64,000 bases of DNA from Lachnospiraceae bacterium (GTDB lineage: Bacteria; Bacillota; Clostridia; Lachnospirales; Lachnospiraceae), in NCBI GenBank assembly GCA_017622845.1, contig JAGAQJ010000054.1, positions 62,001-126,000 on the forward strand, in the 5' to 3' direction. The translations under genes and the position numbers were made by a program. The notes beneath the pieces are model-generated. The model was not told the origin of the DNA. It ran no database searches and saw nothing but the letters and a program-made list of their open reading frames with translations. Of the stretch, positions 35,522 through 42,735 are shown in pieces; within the stretch, counting starts at the first letter, position 1; each line of letters starts with the position of its first letter.

Positions 35522-36426
35522 TAAAACCTGTCCAGATTTCTCACAAATACTTTTGCCGGTCTGTGTCCGCCATTTTGCACTATCTGCTCCGTCTCAATCA
35601 CATAATCCGCAATTTTTCTTCTGAAGTTGGGCTTAATCAGCTCCTGTCCCGATATCAGCTCGACCGCCTCCTGTATATCCGTCAGCGTAAAGCGTTCGGG
35701 CATAAAATCAAACGCAAGCCTGATATCACTATCAAGCATACGTCTGATACGATTCCATACGCAGATGATAATCCTGGCATGGTCAAAGGCAATTCCCTGA
35801 GAATTTATAATATAATAGGAAACAATCTCATGGTAATCTCTGTACATAATCTGTTCCCGTACGACGGCATGCAGCGTAAGCTGCCCGTCTTTTGTCACAC
35901 CCTCCAAAAGCAGCTCATAATCCTTGATACAGGTAATCACGTCTCCCTGTTCCTGCTTATCCTCGGCAGCCTTTGTTATTGTGACGTCAAACCATGCTGT
36001 TTCTCCGGCATCTCCGCTCGCCGCAAGGTGTCCGTTTGCGATGTCGTCTTCATTGAGTATCGCCATAAAAGCCTGTGACACAATCCAGCCTCGTGGGTCC
36101 CTGCCATTGTCGCTGAACACATGGCAAAGCTCCAAATAAGCCTTATCTGTCCCTGTTTCCTCCTTCAGCTCGCGCCTTGCCGTTTCATAGATTGTCTCGC
36201 CTTTTTTCATAAAGCCTCCGGGAAGCGCCCACTCTCCTCGAAAGGGCTGCTCGGCACGCTTAATCAGCAGAAGCTTTAACTTTTTAGGCGGAAGCTTGCG
36301 GTAGTCCGGCTCTGCCGTGATTTTTCTGCCAATGGAAAACACAGCGATATCTGCCGCCAGAGATGGTCTGTCGTATTTGTTAATGTCATATTCTTCTAAA
36401 AATTTCTTTTCTTCTGTCCTATTCAT
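35515..36426 (-). CDS. nrtR: NrtR-type Nudix transcriptional regulator of NAD metabolism
   Basis: This 303-residue protein has an N-terminal Nudix domain with an intact box at residues 71-92 (GFMKKGETIYETARRELKEE then TG). It includes the metal-binding R85, E86, E89 and E90. The C-terminal third (near 210-300) fits the winged helix of NrtR regulators, with FTLTDIQEAVELISGQEL. NrtR proteins repress NAD genes and are released by ADP-ribose. The intact box means it may also hydrolyse ADP-ribose-like compounds. It ends the NAD operon, so autoregulation is likely. The gene name follows from architecture plus context. Confidence 0.8.
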   Translation of the reverse strand: MNRTEEKKFLEEYDINKYDRPSLAADIAVFSIGRKITAEPDYRKLPPKKLKLLLIKRAEQPFRGEWALPGGFMKKGETIYETARRELKEETGTDKAYLELCHVFSDNGRDPRGWIVSQAFMAILNEDDIANGHLAASGDAGETAWFDVTITKAAEDKQEQGDVITCIKDYELLLEGVTKDGQLTLHAVVREQIMYRDYHEIVSYYIINSQGIAFDHARIIICVWNRIRRMLDSDIRLAFDFMPERFTLTDIQEAVELISGQELIKPNFRRKIADYVIETEQIVQNGGHRPAKVFVRNLDRFYQ

Positions 36427-36454
36427 GTGATATTCTAATCCCCAATATTATATT

Positions 36455-36649
36455 TTAGTCCAGAAAGCATTTTTCATATCCGACAAGTACACTTTCTCCT
36501 GTCTCAACGATATGCTCAAGTACTGTGACAAATTGTTCCTGAGTCATTCCTGATGGCAGAATGTGGCTGCTTTCAATTCTTTTTCCCCAATTGCGTTCGT
36601 ATTGCCGCATCAATTCTTGTGCTCTTTTTACTGCTTCCTGATTTACCAC
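36455..36649 (-). CDS. Small protein of unknown function in the NAD operon
   Basis: With the GTG at 36649 (AAGGAG six bases upstream) the product has 64 residues: VVNQEAVKRAQELMRQYERN then a C-terminal part EQFVTVLEHIVETGESVLVG. An ATG at 36685 would add 12 residues but has no ribosome-binding site. It is helical, with no membrane segment and no family I recognise. It lies between nadE and the Nudix regulator. Confidence 0.6.
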   Translation of the reverse strand: MVNQEAVKRAQELMRQYERNWGKRIESSHILPSGMTQEQFVTVLEHIVETGESVLVGYEKCFLD

Positions 36650-36694
36650 CTTAGACTCCTTTTCATTTGAACAAAAACAAAGCAAATTGGACTT

Positions 36695-38647
36695 TCAATC
36701 CAAAAACTCCTCCGGTTCTACCTCAGCCGGAAGGCGTAAGTCGCCGCGCGGGCTTACAGAGACGGAGCCAACTTTTACGCCGTCAGGCATACAGTTTCTC
36801 TTGAACTGCTGTCTGAAAAATCTGGTGTAAAACACCTTCTGCCACTTTTTGATTTCCTCATCGCTGAACTGGTACACGCCGCTTTGTCTGACTGCTTCCT
36901 TACACAGGCAAAGAATTTCAGCAGGCGTCATGCCGTACCGCAGTGTGTAGTACATAAAAAAGTCGTGCAAAATATAAGAGCCTACCGTGTCCTCTGTCTT
37001 TTGTGCAATGGTTCCGTCTGCATTCGGCGGAAGAAGCTCCGGGCTCACCGGTGTATCAATGATGTCCTCAATCACCTTCTCCATTCCGGTAAATCCGTTT
37101 TCAGCCATATGATGGCCAATCTCATCGACAAGCGTGCGCACCAGGGTCTTCGGAATACTTGTATTGACGGCATACATGCTCATATGGTCGCCATTGTAGG
37201 TGCACCAGCCAAGAGCAAGCTCTGACAAATCTCCCGTACCAACAACAAATCCGCCTTCCTTGTTTGCCACGTCCATCAAAATCTGCGTGCGCTCTCTTGC
37301 CTGACAGTTTTCATAGGTGATATCATGCACACTCTCATCCTGTCCGATATCTTTAAAGTGCTGTCTCACCGAATCCACAATGCTAATCTCCCTGATATCA
37401 CAGCCAAGATATTTCATCAGCCCGATGGAATTGCCCTTTGTGCGGTCGGTTGTGCCAAAGCCCGGCATCGTAATTCCCGTCACCGTTGTTGACGGCAGTC
37501 CCAGATTTTTGACAGCCTGCGCTGATACCAATAGTGCTAAAGTTGAGTCAAGTCCGCCTGACACGCCGATTACAACGCACTTGCTTCTGGTTGTCTCGAT
37601 ACGCCTCTGCAGACCTGCAACCTGCATCTGAAAGATTTCAAGGCTTCTCTCCCTGCGGTTCTTTGATGGTACAAACGGCGTGATAGACACTTTTGCGAGA
37701 ATATCCTCTTTTGGCATAAGCGGCTTATCACATGTTACCTTGCGGTATGTCCGCTGCATATAATTACTTTTACATTCGGAAAACGTCTTGTTGGCGATTC
37801 TGTCATGCCGGATTTTCGTAAGGTTGAAATCCCGAATAATCACATTATCTTCAAAAGGCTTGCTCTCTCCAATCAGCTTACCATTTTCGTACATCAGGTT
37901 GTGTCCGCCAAATACCAAATCCGAGGTCGACTCGTATCTTCCGGCAGATACATAGATATAACCGCAGATGCAGCCTGCTGACGCTGCACCGATTAGGTTC
38001 CTTCTGTATTGCGCCTTGCCGATGACTTCATTGGAAGCGGAAAGATTGACAATAATCTCCGCACCGTTCAGGGCAAGGATTCTTCCCGGCGAAACAGGCG
38101 TCCATGCGTCCTCGCACACCTCGATACCGATGCATACCTTACGGTCTGTGCCTATATCTATCAAAATATTATTTCCAAAAACAGTTTGAAGCTTTTCCTG
38201 TCCGCAGCCAAGCTCAAGCTCTACTGCATCAAGTTCTCTGGCACAAAACCATCGTTTCTCATAAAACTCACCGTAGTTTGGAAGATATGTTTTCGGCACG
38301 ACTGCCGCAAGTCTGCCGTTTTGAATGACTGCCGCACAATTAAACAGCTCCCCATCCTTCTCAAACGGAAGACCCACAACAAGCGCCGCGCCGCTCTCAC
38401 CGTACTGCTTTGTCTGCGCAGCAAGCTTTCCCAAGCCTTTCAATGTGTTGTCCAAAAGATTTCTATTATTAAAAAGGTCAGCACAGGTATAGCCTGTCAG
38501 TGAAAGCTCCGGTGTTACAATCAAATCCGTCTTGTAAGCCAGCTCACCGTAAGCGTTCATAATCTCCTCACAGTTTTTGGAAACATTTCCAATATGAACC
38601 CGCGGTGTCACTGCCGCCGCCCTAAATAAATTCAATGCATTTTCCAT
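36695..38647 (-). CDS. nadE: Glutamine-dependent NAD(+) synthase
   Basis: This 650-residue two-domain enzyme makes NAD from nicotinate adenine dinucleotide, ATP and glutamine. The N-terminal nitrilase-type glutaminase (about residues 1-280) has its catalytic Cys in VCIGIEVCEDAW. The synthetase domain has the pyrophosphatase P-loop VSGGLDSTLAL near 365 and GTGDLSELALGW. AAGGAATGG precedes the ATG. Three 55-base tandem repeats lie just upstream. In the operon it takes the nicotinate route to completion. Confidence 0.96.
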   Translation of the reverse strand: MENALNLFRAAAVTPRVHIGNVSKNCEEIMNAYGELAYKTDLIVTPELSLTGYTCADLFNNRNLLDNTLKGLGKLAAQTKQYGESGAALVVGLPFEKDGELFNCAAVIQNGRLAAVVPKTYLPNYGEFYEKRWFCARELDAVELELGCGQEKLQTVFGNNILIDIGTDRKVCIGIEVCEDAWTPVSPGRILALNGAEIIVNLSASNEVIGKAQYRRNLIGAASAGCICGYIYVSAGRYESTSDLVFGGHNLMYENGKLIGESKPFEDNVIIRDFNLTKIRHDRIANKTFSECKSNYMQRTYRKVTCDKPLMPKEDILAKVSITPFVPSKNRRERSLEIFQMQVAGLQRRIETTRSKCVVIGVSGGLDSTLALLVSAQAVKNLGLPSTTVTGITMPGFGTTDRTKGNSIGLMKYLGCDIREISIVDSVRQHFKDIGQDESVHDITYENCQARERTQILMDVANKEGGFVVGTGDLSELALGWCTYNGDHMSMYAVNTSIPKTLVRTLVDEIGHHMAENGFTGMEKVIEDIIDTPVSPELLPPNADGTIAQKTEDTVGSYILHDFFMYYTLRYGMTPAEILCLCKEAVRQSGVYQFSDEEIKKWQKVFYTRFFRQQFKRNCMPDGVKVGSVSVSPRGDLRLPAEVEPEEFLD

Positions 38648-38665
38648 AATTTTTCCATTCCTTTT

Positions 38666-38818
38666 ATTCTTTCAAATCGTTACCATTCTGTCTTTCCGGC
38701 TCTGACTGCGTATATCATCTATTCTTTCAAATCGTTACCGCTTCGTCTTTCCGGCTCTGACTGCATATATCATCTATTCTTTCAAATCGTTACCATTCTG
38801 TCTTTCCGGCTCTGGCTG
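38666..38818 (-). repeat. 55-base tandem repeat, three copies, before nadE
   Basis: Copies begin at 38666, 38721 and 38776 with an exact 55-base period. The third is cut short at about 38818. Each holds ATTCTTTCAAATCGTTACC followed by TCTTTCCGGCTCTG. Copies 1 and 3 have ATTCTG where copy 2 has GCTTCG. In copy 3 ACCATTCTG also pairs with CAGAATGGT at 38818-38826. The period is not a multiple of three, so it is not coding. There are no spacers, so it is not CRISPR. Confidence 0.9.
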
Positions 38819-38839
38819 CAGAATGGTACAAAAGCGCCC

Positions 38840-40318
38840 TCAGCAGGCAAATCTACCATCATTTAACCGGTTTCGAATCTCTGCAAGGGACTGCTCTTTC
38901 ACAAGCTTACCGTCCTGAAATACCGTCTCAAGCATATTCTCTTTCCCCTCAAGGGTTTCGCTTGTATATTCATCTTCATAGGTAAGGTTCCCGTTTTCAT
39001 CACGGTATACGCGGCACAGTCCCTTCTGGCTTTTCTTGAAGCCGCCCTCCTTGGGATTCTTGAAAATCGGAATCGGTCTGCCGTCAACCTCGCAGTAAGT
39101 TGCCTTGATACAGGAACTAAAGGTATCCCTTGTAAAAGGCTTTAACTGATTCTCCTCCTCAATGCACTGCATACTGAAGCTTCCTACGCCGAGAGAAACA
39201 TTGCTGCATGCAAAACCATTTTCAATCAGAATCTTATAAATCGCCTCGCATCTTTGTATCGTGATGCTGTCGCCGTATATCGCTTTTACATGCGGGTCGA
39301 GAACCTTGTAGCCCTTTGCATTGACCGTACCGCCAAAGATTTCCCAAAGCTTAAATACAGTCTTTGTCACAACCTCAACACAGTCGCCGCTGTCTCCTCT
39401 CATCAGCATACAGCCATTATGCGCAAGAATCTCTTTTTTGAGCTGCGGGAGTACGTTGTCAATGATGTTCCAGTAATCGTATGAATCCAGCACTGCCGAA
39501 AAACTCGTATCAGGATATACCTCTGTAAGGAGTCTTCGAAGAAGTGTAATCTCATCGCCGTCCACCGCATAATTGCTGCACATCACAGAATGTTCGGTGC
39601 TGACAGCTCCAAAAGCAACCGGTTCCTTCGTACAGTCACAGCAATACATCTGCTCCAAAAATGGTATCACAGGAACGGTAGCCGTGTTCAAAAAGGACAG
39701 ACACCAGCCTGCACTTGATTTTACTGCGGATTGTAAGCACTCCTGCCCCCGGAAGGAAAAATCGCCTAAAGCTCTTGCCTTCGGAACCGTATCCTCCACA
39801 GAAATCGCATAATACTTGTTGACAATCTCACGATAGGTTGCGCCTACTGTCGCACTAATCATCGGATGCCACATTTCAGCGCTGATAAGGGATTCCAGCG
39901 CCTGCGGAAGCCACGCAAAATCAGGGTGCGTATTGCTGATTTCAAACATCGGCACATGCATGGGAACTCTGGTGCCCTCCGGCAGCGCTTTTATTTCAAT
40001 CGGAAGATATCCCAGATGATGAAGCTTTACAATCTTTTCTGTTCTGTAGGCTTTTTTGCCAAGTGCGGCTCCAAGCACTCTGTCATATTCGCCGACTACC
40101 TCTTCAAGCTCCTTGTCAAAAAATTCCTCATTGAAATATTCTATCAGATATGTTTTCACAAACGCCTGAAGACCGAACATAACTACATTATCCCACATTT
40201 TCACCCTGCTCATGCGCGGTGTGAAATAAGATACGGATTTCTCTATTTTTTCCGGCAGCATATCAGAATGCACTGCCTTATAAAAGTCAATCAGAAGCAT
40301 TGGATTCGTATTCTTCAT
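38840..40318 (-). CDS. NAMPT-like nicotinamide/nicotinate phosphoribosyltransferase
   Basis: This 492-residue protein has the length and fold landmarks of nicotinamide phosphoribosyltransferase (NadV/NAMPT). The phosphohistidine is H243 (AVSTEHSVM) and the phosphoribosyl-binding motif is RGDSGD (R307, D309), with the FSFRG motif near 190. By spacing from FSFRG, the aspartate that selects nicotinamide in human NAMPT (D219) corresponds to A213 here (NTATV). This suggests a changed preference, perhaps nicotinate. The PRPP-synthetase-like partner is 21 bases upstream. A product with ADP-ribosyl-pyrophosphate, as in phage Namat, is a further possibility. Confidence 0.85.
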   Translation of the reverse strand: MKNTNPMLLIDFYKAVHSDMLPEKIEKSVSYFTPRMSRVKMWDNVVMFGLQAFVKTYLIEYFNEEFFDKELEEVVGEYDRVLGAALGKKAYRTEKIVKLHHLGYLPIEIKALPEGTRVPMHVPMFEISNTHPDFAWLPQALESLISAEMWHPMISATVGATYREIVNKYYAISVEDTVPKARALGDFSFRGQECLQSAVKSSAGWCLSFLNTATVPVIPFLEQMYCCDCTKEPVAFGAVSTEHSVMCSNYAVDGDEITLLRRLLTEVYPDTSFSAVLDSYDYWNIIDNVLPQLKKEILAHNGCMLMRGDSGDCVEVVTKTVFKLWEIFGGTVNAKGYKVLDPHVKAIYGDSITIQRCEAIYKILIENGFACSNVSLGVGSFSMQCIEEENQLKPFTRDTFSSCIKATYCEVDGRPIPIFKNPKEGGFKKSQKGLCRVYRDENGNLTYEDEYTSETLEGKENMLETVFQDGKLVKEQSLAEIRNRLNDGRFAC

Positions 40319-40339
40319 TGATGTGACGCCTCCCTCTTT

Positions 40340-41155
40340 CTAATCCTCTAACGCAAATACTTTGATGCGCTCATTTCCCTGTTCTCTGAAAATGCTGTCA
40401 GTTGTATAAATCTGTCTTACTTTGTCGCATTCATAAAGCTTTCCCTGAAACACTGAGCTTTCGCAATGGCTTACGAACAAATCAATGTTTGCTGCCCCAA
40501 GCTCTGAAAGCGCTTTTGCAGCGTGTAAAAATGTTCCGCCGTAAGAGCAGATATCATCAACAATCAGCACATCACTTCCTGCAATCCAATCCGTCTCTCC
40601 TGCCACAGACAATCCTTTGATTTCTCCGCTGCTCCAGTCTCTTGTCTTGATGCCAAAGCAGTAAGGAAGCGGAATCATGCCGCTGTAACGCTTTCCTGCT
40701 CCTTCGTCGGGGTAAAACATCAATGGCTTTTTTCCGGTATCCTGTTCGATGGCGGCGATGACTCTTTCAATATATTTCTGCGGTGTGTACTGCTTTACCC
40801 TGTCAATGAGTGCAAGGCTTACATTGGAATGTGCATCGAAAACCCGAACCTCCGTAAATGAAAGACTGTTTATCAGCTCCGCAAAATATTTCAGCGTAAA
40901 TACATCTTCCGGATTTTTCACCCTGTCCTGTCTTGCATTCGGGATATAAGGCATATCCAGAATCAGATTGGAAAAGCCTGCTGCCCTGATATGCTTTGCC
41001 AGGAAATAAACTGCCAGCAACTCCTCATTATTTTCAAAGTTCCATTTTATGACAAGCGGTGCATTTTTATCTGCTGCATCAACGATTTCCTTTAATAAAA
41101 GGGTTCCGTCAGGAAAATGACTGATATTCACTTTTTGATTGTTTAATCGAATCAT
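40340..41155 (-). CDS. Divergent PRPP-synthetase-like protein
   Basis: From the ATG at 41155 (GAGG six bases upstream) the protein has 271 residues, shorter than canonical Prs (about 315). Kept features are the ATP-binding ARQDR, the FDAHS metal site, and the PRPP loop VDDICSYGGT. The usual DxGG loop reads YPDEGAGKR and the N-terminal half is divergent. Possible roles are PRPP supply for the adjacent transferase or, as for phage Adps, pyrophosphorylation of ADP-ribose. Sequence alone cannot decide. An ATG four codons upstream (41167) is the alternative start. Confidence 0.8.
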   Translation of the reverse strand: MIRLNNQKVNISHFPDGTLLLKEIVDAADKNAPLVIKWNFENNEELLAVYFLAKHIRAAGFSNLILDMPYIPNARQDRVKNPEDVFTLKYFAELINSLSFTEVRVFDAHSNVSLALIDRVKQYTPQKYIERVIAAIEQDTGKKPLMFYPDEGAGKRYSGMIPLPYCFGIKTRDWSSGEIKGLSVAGETDWIAGSDVLIVDDICSYGGTFLHAAKALSELGAANIDLFVSHCESSVFQGKLYECDKVRQIYTTDSIFREQGNERIKVFALED

Positions 41156-41269
41156 ATGACACCTCATTTCTGTGTATCAGAACGCGCTTCAAAATTGTTT
41201 TCCGTAAGCTGACAGCGCAGTCTCAAACACACGCTAACTTACATGATTGATACCTGTATTCCAAATCGT

Positions 41270-41785
41270 CTATACAATCTGAATCTGGCACATTTTCATG
41301 GCTTCGAGTGCATTCGCATGGCTTTGCGGAGTAACGCCCGCACAGCACTTCTCAATGACGCGAATCTCAACCTCCGGCAGATTTGCCTTGATTAACAGCG
41401 CATTGGATATGACACAGATGTCAGTACAAAGTCCTACAAGCGTAACCTGCTCCAGCTCCTGATTTTCCTTAAGGTATGCTGCCAGCTCCACGGAGCCAAA
41501 GGTAAGCTTATCAAATACTTTCATCTCATCTGTTTTCAAAACTTCAAGCTTCCTGTCAAGCTGCCAGCCGTCAGTGTCCTTGATGCAGTGCGGAACCGGA
41601 AGATTTTTGCCCTCCTGTGTTTCCATGTAATTTTCAAAATGGGTATCTCTGGTAAATACCACCTCTCCGTCAAAGGACTTCACTGCCTCTGCTACATTAT
41701 CCACAATGGCAGCAGCCTCCTTTGTTCCTAATGCTCCGTCAATAAAATCCTTCTGCATATCCACAACGACAAGTACTTTTTTCAT
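41270..41785 (-). CDS. pncA: Nicotinamidase-type cysteine hydrolase
   Basis: This 171-residue isochorismatase-fold protein has the catalytic triad Asp9 (VVVDMQKDF), Lys93 (FDKLTFGS) and Cys124 (LCTDICVIS). The likely metal ligands are Asp47, His49 and His66 (TRDTHF, PVPH). The metal site separates nicotinamidases from other family members. It should convert nicotinamide to nicotinate. It is the first gene after the NAD-operon promoter. Confidence 0.88.
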   Translation of the reverse strand: MKKVLVVVDMQKDFIDGALGTKEAAAIVDNVAEAVKSFDGEVVFTRDTHFENYMETQEGKNLPVPHCIKDTDGWQLDRKLEVLKTDEMKVFDKLTFGSVELAAYLKENQELEQVTLVGLCTDICVISNALLIKANLPEVEIRVIEKCCAGVTPQSHANALEAMKMCQIQIV

Positions 41786-41820
41786 ATCCTTTCCCTCACT
41801 TTTTCAAAACCTTGTTTTAA

Positions 41821-41843
41821 GTTATTATCAATTTGATAATAAC
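41821..41843 (-). promoter_or_regulatory. Palindromic operator of the NAD operon (candidate NrtR site)
   Basis: GTTATTATC, five bases and GATAATAAC form a perfect 9-base inverted repeat. It begins directly after the -10 element, so it covers the transcription start. The Nudix/winged-helix regulator of the same operon is the natural candidate to bind here. This is inferred from position and context. Confidence 0.7.
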
Positions 41844-41872
41844 AGTATAGCATCGTTTATTCTGTATGTCAA
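41844..41872 (-). promoter_or_regulatory. Consensus sigma-A promoter of the NAD operon
   Basis: On the minus strand -35 TTGACA (41867-41872), a 17-base spacer and -10 TATACT (41844-41849). The operator at 41821-41843 follows at once. Upstream of the -35, ACTACTTTTT pairs with AAAAAAGTAGT (41872-41901). Confidence 0.88.
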
Positions 41873-41900
41873 CTACTTTTTATCAAAACTAAAAAAAGTA

Positions 41901-42014
41901 GTAACCGTTCAGCCTTCTCACTGGTACGAAAACGATAGTCCAATTGCCTGTAAAACCAATATCAGCAATATCCTTCGTACGATTGGCAACATTGTTGGAA
42001 GGCTGAACAGTTAC
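41901..42014. repeat. 114-base inverted-repeat element with the GTTCAG motif, copy 5
   Basis: Terminal arms of 17 bases, GTAACCGTTCAGCCTTC (41901-41917) and GAAGGCTGAACAGTTAC (41998-42014), differ at one position. An inner pair GTACGAA/TTCGTAC (41924-41930 and 41974-41980) continues the pairing. It has the look of a miniature transposable element. It lies between the NAD promoter and the terminator of the glucan operon. Confidence 0.65.
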
Positions 42015-42024
42015 AAAAGTGGTC

Positions 42025-42069
42025 AAAAAATGCCCGAAAGTCTTTACAGTCAGACTTCGGGCATTTTTC
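42025..42069 (-). terminator. Terminator of the glucan-utilisation operon
   Basis: ATGCCCGAAAGTCT (42030-42043) pairs with AGACTTCGGGCAT (42052-42064) with one bulge. T tracts are present on both strands. It lies 22 bases after the beta-phosphoglucomutase stop. Confidence 0.88.
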
Positions 42070-42090
42070 TTTTATCTCTTTTATGCAATT

Positions 42091-42735
42091 TTACGCCAGC
42101 AGTTCATCCCAGTTATGTACATCATTTAACCCTCTTGCTGCATATGTCGCGCCAAGTTCCTGATAAAAAGGACCGACTCCGAGAGACTTCATGCCTGCTG
42201 CTTTGGCTGCCGTAATACCTGCTGCCGAATCCTCCACTACAAGGCATTCACTGCATGGAAGTTCGAGCTTTTGGGCAGCTACCAGAAATACCTCCGGGTC
42301 CGGCTTTGATTTTGTAATATCCAATCCGCAGCTCACCTGATCAATCCACTCCAAAAGACCTGTTTTTTCAAGAATGACAGGTGTATTCTTACTGACTGAC
42401 CCTACTCCTATCAAAATCCCCTTTTCTTTTAAAAATTTCAAAGTCTCCTTTACTCCCGAAAGCACGGCAGAATCAGTAAGCTCCTGCAAAAGCTCTTTAT
42501 AATAATTATTCTTTTTCTCTGCAAGCATTTCCTTTTCCTTTTCGGAATATACTGTATTCCCCTTACTCAATACAATTTCAAGAGATTCCATTCTGCTTAC
42601 TCCGCGCTGCTTCTCATTGTCCTCTTTTGTAAAATTTACGATCCCGAGCTCATCAGCCAGCTGCTTCCATGCCTGATAGTGCAATTCATCTGTCGAAACA
42701 AGAACACCGTCCAAATCAAAAATGACACCCTTCAT
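42091..42735 (-). CDS. pgmB: Beta-phosphoglucomutase
   Basis: This 214-residue HAD-superfamily enzyme converts beta-glucose-1-phosphate to glucose-6-phosphate. The nucleophile region is FDLDGVLVSTDELHYQAW, with the beta-PGM cap motif RGVSRMESLEIVL and the acidic motif VVEDSAAGITAAKAAGM. Inverting GH65 phosphorylases make exactly its substrate. Its start overlaps the GH65 stop by one base, which ties the two functions together. It is the last gene of the long operon from 53132. Confidence 0.95.
   Translation of the reverse strand: MKGVIFDLDGVLVSTDELHYQAWKQLADELGIVNFTKEDNEKQRGVSRMESLEIVLSKGNTVYSEKEKEMLAEKKNNYYKELLQELTDSAVLSGVKETLKFLKEKGILIGVGSVSKNTPVILEKTGLLEWIDQVSCGLDITKSKPDPEVFLVAAQKLELPCSECLVVEDSAAGITAAKAAGMKSLGVGPFYQELGATYAARGLNDVHNWDELLA

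Noticed and set aside
38666-38818. Possible CRISPR array before nadE
   Set aside because: The 55-base units follow one another without spacers and there are no cas genes. It is a plain tandem repeat.
35515-41872. Considered as an integrated prophage carrying NARP1
   Set aside because: There are no phage genes around it, it has a host-like consensus promoter, and it includes nadE, pncA and a regulator. It reads as a host operon.
41706-42215. A 169-codon plus-strand frame across the NAD promoter region
   Set aside because: It crosses the promoter, operator, inverted repeat and terminator and is antisense to two real genes at its ends.
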